Positions 53,703-63,865 of a stretch of DNA of 64,000 bases are shown one piece after another. Made by a program: the position numbers and the translations under genes. The notes under the pieces are model-generated. The model searched no databases, was not told where the DNA came from, and worked only from the letters and a program-made list of their open reading frames with translations. Origin of the DNA: Methylobacterium sp. J-090 (lineage in GTDB: Bacteria > Pseudomonadota > Alphaproteobacteria > Rhizobiales > Beijerinckiaceae); NCBI RefSeq assembly GCF_022829345.1, contig NZ_JAKSXV010000024.1:25777-89776 (forward strand). The letters are read 5' to 3'. Each line of letters starts with the position of its first letter. The stretch's first letter is position 1.

Positions 53703-55286
53703 TCAGGAATCCTCGCCCGCGTCCGCTGCGGCCTTCGGCACGAGGTCGGGCAGATGCTCCGCGTGCCACAGGCGCAGGCGGGTCAGGGCCGGGTGGGCGA
53801 GGTTGCGGGTGAGGTAGCCCTCGATGCGCGGCAGGTGGGCGAGGTAGCCGGGCTTGCCGTCGCGCCGGTCGAGGCGGGCGAAGATGCCGAGGATCTTGGT
53901 GACCCGCTGCGCTGCCAGCACCGCATAGGCACGGGCGAAGCCCTGCATGTCGAAATCGGGCTCGCGGTTGCGGCGCTCGCGGACGTAGAGCCCGAGCAGG
54001 CGCAGCTCGAACTCGGCGGTCGCATCGACCCGCGCATCCTGCAGCAGGGAGGCGAGGTCGTAGGCCGGGTGGCCGAGCACCGCATCCTGGAAGTCGATGA
54101 GGCCGATGCGCTCCAGGCCCTCGCGCTGGGGCAGCCAGATCAGGTTCGGCGAGTGATAGTCCCGCAGGGTCCAGGTCGGACGCTCGGGGATGATGCTCCC
54201 CAGGACCTCGGCCCAGAGGGCGACGAAGTCCGAGCGGGCCGGGCCGGGCAGGTCCGCACCCCGGATCGCCGGGCAGTACCAGTCGGGCAGCAGCTCGGTC
54301 TCGAACACCAGGGCTTCGAGGTCGTAGGGCGGCAGGACGTGGTCGATCCCGTCGGCCACGGGCAGCACGCCGGGCAGCTCCGTGGCGTGGAGCTTGGCGA
54401 GCAGGCGCACGGCCTCGGCGTAGCGCTCGGGACGCGGGCCGCTGGCATCGACCACCGGCTCCGAACCGAGATCCTCGATGATGAGGAGGCCCTCGGCGAG
54501 GTCCTCGCCATAGATGCGCGGGGCCGAGAAACCCAGCGCCCTCAGGCCGCGGTCGACGCCGACGAAGGCATGGACGCTCTCGGCGAGCTTGACGATGGCG
54601 CTGTAGGGCTTGCCGTTGCGGACGGGCGGGCCGTCGCTGCGGGGCGGCGATACCATCAGCACGGCGCGGCCGCCGTCGGGCTTGACCAGCCGCTCGTAGG
54701 CGCGTGACGAGGCATCGCCCTGCATCGGGGTGCGCGCGGCCTCGTCCCAGCCGCTGCGCACGAGGAGGATGCGCAGGGCCCTGGCCCGCTTCAGCCGGGC
54801 ATCCATGCCGCCGGAGCCGTCGATGCGGGCAAAGCGCGCCCCGTCGCCGAACTCCGCGCGCAGGGAGAGATCGACGGTGAGGATGGGCCCCGCGCGGTCG
54901 CCGAGGCGCTCGGGCCATTCCACCAGGGTGATGGCAGCCTCCGTCATCTCGTCGAAACCGAGTTCGACGAGTTCGTCGGGGCTGCGCAGGCGGTAGAGGT
55001 CGGCATGGACGATCTGGCGTCCGTCCGGCGCCTCGTAGGGCTGGATCAGGGTGAAGGTCGGGCTCGGCACGTCGAGGTCCGGCATGGCGGTGAGTTCGCG
55101 GATCAGCGCGCGGGCGAGGGTCGTCTTGCCGCCGCCGAGGCCGCCCGACAGGGCGACGAGGTCACCCGGCTGGAGGAGTTCGGCCAGGAAGCGGCCGAGA
55201 TCCTCGGTGGCGCCCTCGTCGGGGAGCATGATCTCCCAGGCCGCCCGCACTTCACGCTGGGGCGTGTCCGCACCGTCCTCGTTCAA
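53703..55286 (-). CDS. tsaE: Fused TsaE ATPase - AmgK-like sugar kinase
   Basis: Two domains are joined in 527 residues. Residues 15-165 are TsaE, needed to make the t6A modification of tRNA: Walker A SGGLGGGKTTLARALI, SPTFTLIQPYE, HADLYRLRSPDELVELGFDE. Residues 180-525 are an aminoglycoside-phosphotransferase-fold kinase like AmgK, which phosphorylates MurNAc/GlcNAc: DASSRAYERL, LLIIEDLGSEP, LRDYHSPNLIWL (catalytic Asp) and LIDFQDAVLGHPAYDLASLLQD. The start is TTG with GGAG seven bases upstream. Such fusions are known in alphaproteobacteria. With murU nearby, a recycling role is likely. Confidence 0.92.
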   Translation of the reverse strand: MNEDGADTPQREVRAAWEIMLPDEGATEDLGRFLAELLQPGDLVALSGGLGGGKTTLARALIRELTAMPDLDVPSPTFTLIQPYEAPDGRQIVHADLYRLRSPDELVELGFDEMTEAAITLVEWPERLGDRAGPILTVDLSLRAEFGDGARFARIDGSGGMDARLKRARALRILLVRSGWDEAARTPMQGDASSRAYERLVKPDGGRAVLMVSPPRSDGPPVRNGKPYSAIVKLAESVHAFVGVDRGLRALGFSAPRIYGEDLAEGLLIIEDLGSEPVVDASGPRPERYAEAVRLLAKLHATELPGVLPVADGIDHVLPPYDLEALVFETELLPDWYCPAIRGADLPGPARSDFVALWAEVLGSIIPERPTWTLRDYHSPNLIWLPQREGLERIGLIDFQDAVLGHPAYDLASLLQDARVDATAEFELRLLGLYVRERRNREPDFDMQGFARAYAVLAAQRVTKILGIFARLDRRDGKPGYLAHLPRIEGYLTRNLAHPALTRLRLWHAEHLPDLVPKAAADAGEDS

Positions 55287-55405
55287 CGCCCAACTCCTAC
55301 CGTGGCCGCGAGCCGTCGCGGGGCCGCACGATACCCATCATCATAGACGCGCATCCTTAACCAAAACCCCGGCGCGGCCGAAGGCTCCCGAATCGGCGAG
55401 GCTTC

Positions 55406-57901
55406 CTACTCGGCGGCGGCCCGGCGGGCCGTGCCGGAGGCGATGGGGAAGGTGCAGGTGACGCGGGTGCCGACCCCCGGGGCGGAGTCGAGGGCGACGC
55501 GGCCGCCGTGCAGCTCGACGAAGGAGCGCACGATGGACAGGCCGAGGCCGACGCCGCGATGGCGGGTCCCCAGGGTGTTGCTCTCGAACCGGTCGAACAC
55601 CCGGGCGGCGACCTCCTCGGGCATGCCCTGGCCGTAATCGATGACCGCGAGGGTGAGGTCCGTGGCGCTGCGTCGGACCTCGACGCGGACCTGCTGGCCC
55701 GGCGCGGAGAAGCCCACGGCGTTGGACAGGAGGTTGAACAGGATCTGGCGCACCCGCTTGCCGTCGGCGACGAAGCTCCCGACGTCCTCGGGCACGTCGA
55801 GATCGAGGCCGATGGCCGCCTCGGCGAAACGATCCTCCAGGCCGCGCACCGCCGCCTCGACGGTGGCGCGGACATCCACCACCTCGCGCGACAGCTCCAG
55901 GGAGCCGGCGTCGATGGAGGCGAGATCGAGGATGTCGTTGATCATCACGAGGAGCGCGCCCGACGAGCGCATGATGTGGCCGGAATACTCGCGCTGGCGC
56001 TCGTTGAGGGCGCCGACGGTCTCGTCGCCGAGGAGCTGGGTGAAGCCGATGATGTTGGTGAGCGGCGAGCGCAGCTCGTAGGAGACGTGGTTCACGAAGG
56101 TGTCGCGCAGCTGCGAGGTCCGCTCCAGGGCGTCGTTCTTATCGGTGAGCGCGCGCTCGACGTTCACGCTCGCGGTGACGTCGATGAGGGTGAGGAGGGT
56201 GGCGCCCTCCGGCAGGGGCTGGGCGGCGCAGTCGAGGACGGTGCCGTCGATCACCTCGAGGCGGCAGGTCAGGCCGGCGCGGCTCTCCAGGCCCGTGATG
56301 GCGCCGCGGATGTCGAGCCAGGGCTCCTCGTCCGGCGCGAGGGCGCGACAGGCCTCGATCACCGCATCGACGCGGGGGCGCTCGGACAGGGTCGCGGCGT
56401 CGAGGCGCCACAGGGTGGCGAAGGCGCGGTTGGCGAAGGTGAGGCGGCCATCGGCGCCGAACACCGCCACGGGCTCCTTGAGGGTGTCGAGGGTCTCGGC
56501 CTGCACCCGCATCAGCGCGTTGTAGCGCGATTCGAGCTTCATGTTCTCCGAGACGTCGTCGAACAGGTAGGTCAGGCCGCCCTGCGGATTGGGATCGGCG
56601 ACGACGCGCAGCGAGCGCCCATCCGGCAGGTACCACCACGCCTCGCTGGCCTCCACGGCGCGGTAGGCGGCGAGCACGTCGGCCTTCCACGACTTGAAGT
56701 CGGCCTGCTCGGGCAGTTTTCGCGAAGCGCGGAGGCGATCGAGGATCTCGCCGTCGAGGGGCCGGCCCTCGAGGAAGGCCTGGTCGAGGCCCCAGAGCTG
56801 GCGGTAGGCGGCGTTGTGGAAAATGAGGCGCTGGCGGGCGTCGAACATCGCCACCGCCGTGGGCAGCTGGTCGAGGGTGCGGACGTTGGCGTCCATCTGG
56901 CGCTGCAGGTCGGCGCGCACGCTCTCGAGTTCCGAGACATCGACGGCGATGCCGACGCGCCCGGCCTCCACGGCGCTCTCGGTCACGTCGAGGATGCGCA
57001 GGCCGCCGGCCACCACGGCGGAGAGGCGCAGGGCGGGGCGGCCGCCGGTGGGCGTCCGGGTGCCGTCGTCGCGGGCGATGAGGTCGCGGGCCTGCCGGTC
57101 GAGGAGTTCGAGGCCGAGCGCCGCCTCGCGGCCTTCCGCTTCCACCGCAGCCACATAGGCGGTGTTGACCCAGGCGAGCGCCCCGTCGCGGTTGCGCCGC
57201 CACAGGGGCTGGGGAATCGCGTCGAGGAGACCGCCCAGCGCCGCGAGGCCGCGCCGCGCCTCGTCGAGGGTGAGGCGTAAGTCTATGAGTTCGCGGCGTT
57301 CTTCCGTGGTCTCGCGCAGGCGCAGGAGGGCACGGCCGGCGAGCGCCTGCCCCTGGGCCTCGACGAAGCGGCCGTCCTGGGTGCGCAGGCTGAGGCGGAA
57401 GCCCGTGCCGCGGGCGCGCAGGCCGTCCACGGCGGCGGCGAGATCGCGGGCGTCGGAGGGCTGGAGCCAGGCGTCGAACTGGAGGAGGTGGTCGGGATCG
57501 TCGGCCGAGAGCCGGCGTCCGTCGAGGGCGAGGCCGATGTCGCCCTCAATGAGTCCGGCGCCGCGTCCGGTCCAGGTGACGATGACCTGGCGCTCGGAAT
57601 GCAGCAGCATCTCGGCGCGGTCGTGGGCGCCGCGCAGGCGGGTGAGCTCGCGGGTGAGCTCCGCGTCGCGGAGGCTCCAGCGGGCGCGCTCGCGCATGTG
57701 CAGCAGGGCGAGGATGGTGGAGAACACCGTCAGCCCGATGAGGATCGCGAGGCCGGCGGCGTTGTGGGTGTGCGGCCCGAGGCCGATCGTCCAGGCGGAC
57801 GCGTCCGTTCCGGGCGCGGCGGCCCACGCCGGTCCACCGGCCGCAGTGACGACGACAGCGCCGGCGCACACCACGGCGCGCGCCGTTCGATCGACCCTCA
57901 T
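55406..57901 (-). CDS. divL: DivL-like cell-cycle kinase with Tyr in place of the phospho-His
   Basis: The 831-residue membrane protein has a signal or first hydrophobic segment (about 1-28), a transmembrane helix (about 49-68), PAS-like segments between 130 and 570, a HisKA domain and an ATPase domain (LFNLLSNAVGF, DYGQGMPEEV, GLGLSIVRSFVELHGG). In the HisKA motif, HVSYELRSPLTNIIGF, the usual His is Tyr608, the hallmark of DivL. In Caulobacter DivL passes the DivK signal to CckA and so controls CtrA. Its place beside ahcY and tsaE fits divL in related genomes. Whether it has kinase activity is unknown. Confidence 0.88.
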   Translation of the reverse strand: MRVDRTARAVVCAGAVVVTAAGGPAWAAAPGTDASAWTIGLGPHTHNAAGLAILIGLTVFSTILALLHMRERARWSLRDAELTRELTRLRGAHDRAEMLLHSERQVIVTWTGRGAGLIEGDIGLALDGRRLSADDPDHLLQFDAWLQPSDARDLAAAVDGLRARGTGFRLSLRTQDGRFVEAQGQALAGRALLRLRETTEERRELIDLRLTLDEARRGLAALGGLLDAIPQPLWRRNRDGALAWVNTAYVAAVEAEGREAALGLELLDRQARDLIARDDGTRTPTGGRPALRLSAVVAGGLRILDVTESAVEAGRVGIAVDVSELESVRADLQRQMDANVRTLDQLPTAVAMFDARQRLIFHNAAYRQLWGLDQAFLEGRPLDGEILDRLRASRKLPEQADFKSWKADVLAAYRAVEASEAWWYLPDGRSLRVVADPNPQGGLTYLFDDVSENMKLESRYNALMRVQAETLDTLKEPVAVFGADGRLTFANRAFATLWRLDAATLSERPRVDAVIEACRALAPDEEPWLDIRGAITGLESRAGLTCRLEVIDGTVLDCAAQPLPEGATLLTLIDVTASVNVERALTDKNDALERTSQLRDTFVNHVSYELRSPLTNIIGFTQLLGDETVGALNERQREYSGHIMRSSGALLVMINDILDLASIDAGSLELSREVVDVRATVEAAVRGLEDRFAEAAIGLDLDVPEDVGSFVADGKRVRQILFNLLSNAVGFSAPGQQVRVEVRRSATDLTLAVIDYGQGMPEEVAARVFDRFESNTLGTRHRGVGLGLSIVRSFVELHGGRVALDSAPGVGTRVTCTFPIASGTARRAAAE

Positions 57902-58131
57902 GATCCGGTCCGCCCCCACGAATCCCTGACGCGGCGCCAAACGCGCCGATCCCGCCTCCGGCCCCCGGGGCCGTCGGCGGATCACTCCACCTGAGGAATC
58001 GCCCCACAGTAGCGCGAGGCGGATTCGTCCCGGAAGAGGGTTGAGGCGCAGTTCTCCGGTTTCGGGCACGCGGGCCGCCGGGGCCGCAGAAAAGTCACAC
58101 TCGGGCCAGGCTTCCGTCACGCCGCGTTCAC
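57902..58131 (-). promoter_or_regulatory. Upstream region of divL
   Basis: This is the non-coding stretch between the ahcY terminator and the divL start, and together with that terminator it makes a gap of about 309 bases. It should hold the divL promoter. I see no gene in it and no clear CtrA site. Confidence 0.3.
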
Positions 58132-58158
58132 GAAAAAAGCCCGGCGGAAAGCCGGGCT
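58132..58158 (-). terminator. Rho-independent terminator of ahcY
   Basis: On the minus strand an 8-bp GC-rich stem (agcccggc and gccgggct, loop of five) is followed by a run of six T. It lies about 50 bases after the ahcY stop and separates it from divL. Confidence 0.9.
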
Positions 58159-58210
58159 CTTTCACGAGTTGGTGAGGATCGGGGCGCCCCGAGCCGGGGC
58201 GCCGGTCGGC

Positions 58211-59611
<1,401 letters not shown>

Positions 59612-59679
59612 GGGGTTCCGTCTCTCTGCTGCGTGTTGGCCGGGGCTATAGCAGGCGACGGGATGCGAGGCAATCAAGA

Positions 59680-59697
59680 CATAAAGATGTCTTTATG
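59680..59697. promoter_or_regulatory. Candidate operator palindrome upstream of ahcY
   Basis: The perfect inverted repeat cataaaga-tg-tctttatg lies about 70 bases before the ahcY start in an otherwise GC-rich stretch. It resembles the kind of site described for ArsR-type SAH-responsive regulators (SahR/SamR) of methionine-cycle genes in proteobacteria. It is flanked by a 9-bp direct repeat, atgcgaggc (59663 and 59695). Confidence 0.55.
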
Positions 59698-59703
59698 CGA
59701 GGC

Positions 59704-60309
59704 GTTCCAAAGTGGCGGGGTTGGGTGGGGCGCGGCGGGCGCCCGCTCGGTCGCAGGCTCCCTGCCCGTCGATCCGGCCCCATCCGGCGACGGCCCTCCC
59801 CGAGGATTCGATCCGGCCGCCCCTATGGCCATCCGAGACTTGGTGCCGGCGTCGGCGGTCGGATGGGCATATTCGCCGGTCCGCTTCCGGACGGAAAACT
59901 CGGGGCGACGAACGTTCATTCGGAACAGGACGATCGGCGGCGCGGGGCCTTGAGCGCACTTCGGCCGTGCGGCTGTAGGCGGACGTTCCGCCTCCGACCC
60001 ACAGCGGACATCCGGGAGTGTGATTGGGGGGCCTTAGACGAGGGAGCATGAAATCGCCTGGCATTGACCGGAGAAACCGGTCAAAAGATAACTTTTGAGA
60101 ATAAAGCGCTAGCGGGAATAACCCGAGTGGGGTCGCCGAACGCCGCTGTAGGCAGCTTCCGCAGTCATCAAAGGGTCAGAATTACATCGGCATTGCGACT
60201 CGATTACGATTAGCTTAATGGATTTTCGCAATTCCGCTTCGTCAGAACAGTCGCTCTGATAAACGAGCAGGCCTGTGACAATATAAAACGCCACGAAAGG
60301 TATATTTAT
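59704..60309. other. Intergenic stretch spanning the GC boundary
   Basis: From the ahcY operator to about 60,050 the sequence is GC-rich with no recognisable gene; open frames on both strands look random. From about 60,050 onward it becomes A/T-rich and leads into the OLD-family gene. It holds a short 16-codon frame and overlapping hairpins, described separately. Confidence 0.4.
60048..60098 (+). other. 16-codon mini-frame with two overlapping hairpins
   Basis: ATG with GAGGGAG just upstream opens a frame reading MKSPGIDRRNRSKDNF, then stops. Two perfect hairpins overlap inside it: ttgaccgg/ccggtcaa (60064-60084) and tcaaaag/cttttga (60081-60098). They share four bases and so exclude each other. 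It may be the 5' end of a native gene cut by the A/T-rich insertion, a leader peptide, or chance. Confidence 0.25.
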
Positions 60310-62154
60310 ATGATGGTGCGTAAGTTTAGGCTTCAGAACTTTGGACCGTTTGTCGATAGCGGCTGGATTTGTCTGTCTGATACAATGAACATATTCGTAG
60401 GAGAAAATAATTCTGGGAAAAGCGCTGTATTGCGCTCTTTCGGAGAGAATTTTCCACACGTGCGCCATCGTAGTTCGAAAGAATGGAGAGCTGAATATCT
60501 TCCAATCCCGGTACATAGCGTAGAGGTCGACTATGCCGGCTCCGATCTAGATTGGGTGCTAAGACGGTATGCCCAAAACGGCGTTGGCTGGATTTTTGCG
60601 GATGCATCCCTCAATACACAGGAACGAGTTGAAAATTTTGCTCAGAAAGCTCTGGCGGAACCAAGTTCCTCCATTGTCGTAAAACGGCACGCGGGAGGAT
60701 TTGAGCCATTTGAAACCCCAGATCCGACGGTAGCGGTAAATAGTCTTATCCTGAAATTCCACGAGGGAGCTTGGATTGTCCAGGGCTCCGGCGGAATGCC
60801 GGCCAAGGACGGTATCCCCGCTCTAATTACATGGGTATGGCAAGAAAATGTCTTTTTCTTTCAAGCATTGAGAGCGAGTCCTGGCAAGATGGGATTTGGC
60901 GCTCCTGGAAAACTTGATCAGAACGCAAGCAACCTCGCAATTCAATTAAACGGTCTTCAAGGGGATCGCCCAGAGGTCTTCGCAAAGCTCGTGAGTCACC
61001 TTGTCTCCATTTTTCCGACGGTTGGAAACCTAAGTGTAAGTCCAGCCGACGGCATGTTGGAAATCCGAGTTTGGTCGACCCGAGAACAACAGCGCCGTGA
61101 ATTCAGCTTCAGCCTCGACGACAGCGGCACGGGGCTGGCCCAAGCTATAGCAATTCTTTTCGTCGCAATGACCTATGATAGTGCAGTCTTAGTAATTGAT
61201 GAGATCAGCAGCTATCTTCATCCTGCGGCAGCCAAAGCTCTGCTACGCATATTGCAGTCGGATTATCCGCAGCATCAGTACGTCATCTCCACCCACTCTC
61301 CTGATATACTCAGCGCAGGTCGCGATGCGAAGGTCTTTTGGATACGGAAAAGCGGGTTTGAGTCAAGTATTACTGAGGTCGACCTCACCGATCTAAAGGT
61401 TTTACGAGATGTCACCGGTCAGCTCGGCGTTTCAATGACCGACGTTTTCGCGGCGGAACACATCGTCTGGGTCGATGGAGAAACGGAAGAGGCATGTTTC
61501 CCGATGCTGCTGGCTCAATCTAAAGATGACACTAGGTCGGTCCTTTTCATACCCTTACTTCATACTGGTGATTTCCATGATCGAAAGGTTCGGGCAGACA
61601 AAGTTTTTCAAATCTATGAGCGACTTACCGGGGCAACTGCTCCCGTGGTGAGCAAAGTAGCATTCAATTTTGATGCCGACGATCTTTCTCCTGAGAAACA
61701 ACTCGAACTACAGACCCGCTCGGGCGGTCGCATCCATTTTCTTCCTAGGCGCAACCTGGAGAGCTACCTCATACATCCATCAGCAATCGCCCGCGTGATT
61801 GCCGCAGAATTGGAGCACGTGAAGCCCGTCAGTGTTGTGCAACTAAAGGCTGAGGTCGAAAGAGTTCTGCTCGAATTGTCTGCGGAGCGTCGCTACGGTG
61901 CACCAGCCGATCCACCGACATTTTCCGATGAAGCGTGGCTTGTTCGAGTCGATGGCGCGAAACTGATTGCGGACCTTTTTTTACGCGTCACCGAGTCGAC
62001 GTTGGAGTACCGCAAGACCACTCACTCTGTGTCGCTAGTTAGGGACTTGCTCCAAAACGAGCCTAATTTACTCAAAGAGTTGACTGACTACGTCGTTGAG
62101 CTAGTCTTGGTTGCAAAGCGCCAAATTCTCGATTGTCATGCTTGCTTGAATTAA
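60310..62154 (+). CDS. OLD-family AAA ATPase with TOPRIM-like nuclease domain
   Basis: The 614-residue protein has an N-terminal ABC-type ATPase and a C-terminal nuclease-like domain, the layout of class 1 OLD proteins, some of which block phages. Walker A GENNSGKS is at residues 31-38. A signature-like DSGTGLAQAIAIL, Walker B VLVIDEISSYLHP (about 293-305) and H-loop ISTHSPDIL follow. The TOPRIM-like part has IVWVDGETEEACFPMLL (near 385) and FNFDADDLSPEK (near 453). The first acidic motif reads VDG rather than the usual VEG. No UvrD-like GajB partner follows. GC is about half, far below the rest of the window, so recent transfer is likely. The ATG has AAAGG ten bases upstream. Confidence 0.82.
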   Translation: MMVRKFRLQNFGPFVDSGWICLSDTMNIFVGENNSGKSAVLRSFGENFPHVRHRSSKEWRAEYLPIPVHSVEVDYAGSDLDWVLRRYAQNGVGWIFADASLNTQERVENFAQKALAEPSSSIVVKRHAGGFEPFETPDPTVAVNSLILKFHEGAWIVQGSGGMPAKDGIPALITWVWQENVFFFQALRASPGKMGFGAPGKLDQNASNLAIQLNGLQGDRPEVFAKLVSHLVSIFPTVGNLSVSPADGMLEIRVWSTREQQRREFSFSLDDSGTGLAQAIAILFVAMTYDSAVLVIDEISSYLHPAAAKALLRILQSDYPQHQYVISTHSPDILSAGRDAKVFWIRKSGFESSITEVDLTDLKVLRDVTGQLGVSMTDVFAAEHIVWVDGETEEACFPMLLAQSKDDTRSVLFIPLLHTGDFHDRKVRADKVFQIYERLTGATAPVVSKVAFNFDADDLSPEKQLELQTRSGGRIHFLPRRNLESYLIHPSAIARVIAAELEHVKPVSVVQLKAEVERVLLELSAERRYGAPADPPTFSDEAWLVRVDGAKLIADLFLRVTESTLEYRKTTHSVSLVRDLLQNEPNLLKELTDYVVELVLVAKRQILDCHACLN

Positions 62155-62536
62155 ATTGGAATTCGCTAGGCCTGCCGGGCACTACCTCTTAGTTCGTATT
62201 AAGTCGCATGTTCGCGGTCGATGCGAAGCAGGCATACCGGCGAGGCATGCCCTAAGTCCGTTCCCCACCCAACCCAGTCGTTGAACCCGGTCCACCCAGC
62301 GACCACGAAGCGGACATTGCTGGAGTCTGAGTTGGGTCGCAGGCGAGCATAGACGTAAGGTCCGCTTCAGAGCTTTTTTGAAGTTCATTACTTATGATTT
62401 CGGTCGAGTTTGATAAATTTTTGCGCGCTTGATGATTTCATCGAGCGCATCATCCAAATCTTTACCATGCTTTTTCTTTTGCATGAGACAAGAGAGTGCA
62501 GATATAATTCTCAACGAACTCATTTGGGTAGATATA
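62155..62536. other. Non-coding stretch right of the OLD-family gene
   Basis: No supportable gene is seen. An inverted repeat, gaagcggac (62307-62315) and gtccgcttc (62360-62368), is followed within ten bases by a run of six T, which could end transcription of the OLD-family gene. GC content varies along the stretch and drops again just before the chemoreceptor start. Confidence 0.35.
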
Positions 62537-63865
62537 ATGCCGATCGTCATGTCGTTGCGAGGCAAGCTCATCGCCTGCTTCTCGATCATGCTCGCCCTCA
62601 TCTGTGGCCTCGCTGGGTTGGCCTACTACCAGATCGAGACCATCAATCGGGCCGCGACGGAACTCCGCCTGACGCGGCTGCCCGCCGCTCAGGCCCTGGG
62701 CGGCATCCAGACCTCAACTCTTCGCATCCGCGTGAACGGAAGCCGCGTCCTCTCGGCGAAGACGCAGCAGCAGAAGACCGATGCCGTGGCGGCCATCCAG
62801 CAGCGTCTCGGCGAACTCGGCGCATTCCAGTCGCGCTACGCCGGCCTGATCCAGACCGCGGCGGCCCGCGATCTCTACGCGAATTTCGAGCGTCAATGGG
62901 CGGCCTACCTCGCCCACCAGACCGAGGGTTTCGCGGTCGCGGAGCGCGGCGACGTCGCGGCGGCGCAGGACCACTACAATTCGACGATGTCCGATTCGAT
63001 CCGGGGCATCGTCGCCGCCCTGAACAAGCTGGTCGATCTCGAGGTCGCGTCCGCCGCGACCTCCGGCGCCGAGGCTCAGCACGCCTATGACAGCGCGCGG
63101 ACCCAGATGCTGGTCTTCCTCGCCGGTGCGGCGATCCTGGCCGTGGGCGCCGTCGTCATGCTGATCCTCGCCATCAGCCGGCCCCTCAGCCGCATGACGG
63201 CCGCCATGCGCCACCTCGCCGCCGGGGACATCGCGACGGAGATTCCCGCCATGGGGCGGCGCGACGAGATCGGGGCGATGGCGGGTGCCGTCCAGATCTT
63301 CAAGGAGAACATGATCCAGGCCCGGCATCTGGAGGCCGAGACCGTCCAGGCACGCCTGGACGCAGAGGCCCAGCGCAAGGCCGGCATGCGCCAGATGGCC
63401 GACGCGTTCGAGCAGGCCGTCGGCGGCATCGTCGGGATGGTCTCGTCCTCGGCGACGGAGCTGCAGGCGACGGCCCAGACCATGACGGTCACGGCGTCCG
63501 AGACCGCGAACCAGTCGACGACGGTCGCGGGTGCGGCCGGCGAGGCCGCCGCCAACGTCCAGACCGTGGCCGCCGCCGCCGAAGAGCTCGGGAGCTCCGT
63601 GCAGGAAATCGGTCGCCAAGTCTCCGGCTCCTCCGACCTGGCCCAGCTGGCGGTCGGCGAAGCGGATCAGACCATGCACCTGGTCCAGGCCCTGAGCCAG
63701 GCCTCCTCCCGCATCGGCGACATGGTCGGGCTGATCTCCAACATCGCGAGCCAGACCAACCTCCTCGCCCTGAACGCGACCATCGAGGCGGCGCGGGCCG
63801 GCGAGGCGGGCCGGGGCTTCGCGGTGGTCGCCACGGAGGTGAAGGAACTGGCCGCCCAGACGTAA
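62537..63865 (+). pseudogene. Methyl-accepting chemotaxis protein, truncated by an insertion sequence
   Basis: The 442 readable residues hold a first membrane helix (about 13-35), a helical ligand-binding region (35-190), a second membrane helix (about 188-212), a HAMP domain (to about 265), and the first arm of the signalling coiled coil up to the conserved tip [40 protein letters not shown]. The frame then stops at once in foreign sequence. A full receptor continues for about 100 more residues, forming the second arm. Loss of that arm should abolish signalling. An ATG 12 bases later is an alternative start. Confidence 0.9.

Noticed and set aside
55340..55375. A CtrA site (ttaacc) upstream of tsaE-amgK
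   Set aside because: Only one half-site is present, without a partner at the required spacing; such hexamers occur by chance.
59612..59700. A SAM or SAH riboswitch upstream of ahcY
   Set aside because: I looked for the paired helices of the SAM-II and SAH aptamers and found only the short A/T palindrome, which fits a protein operator better.
59695..60051. Overlapping frames in the GC-rich gap after ahcY
   Set aside because: Composition is Arg/Gly/Pro-rich on both strands with no motifs or ribosome sites; likely random.
60109..60516. A 135-residue minus-strand frame at the low-GC boundary
   Set aside because: More than half of it is antisense to the start of the OLD-family gene, with no ribosome site and no recognisable motif. 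The non-overlapping part is too short to judge.
62392..62601. A minus-strand frame ending in a Lys/Asp-rich 30-residue stretch ([20 protein letters not shown])
   Set aside because: The stretch looks somewhat protein-like but has no ribosome site, overlaps the chemoreceptor start on the other strand in its longer form, and matches no family I know.
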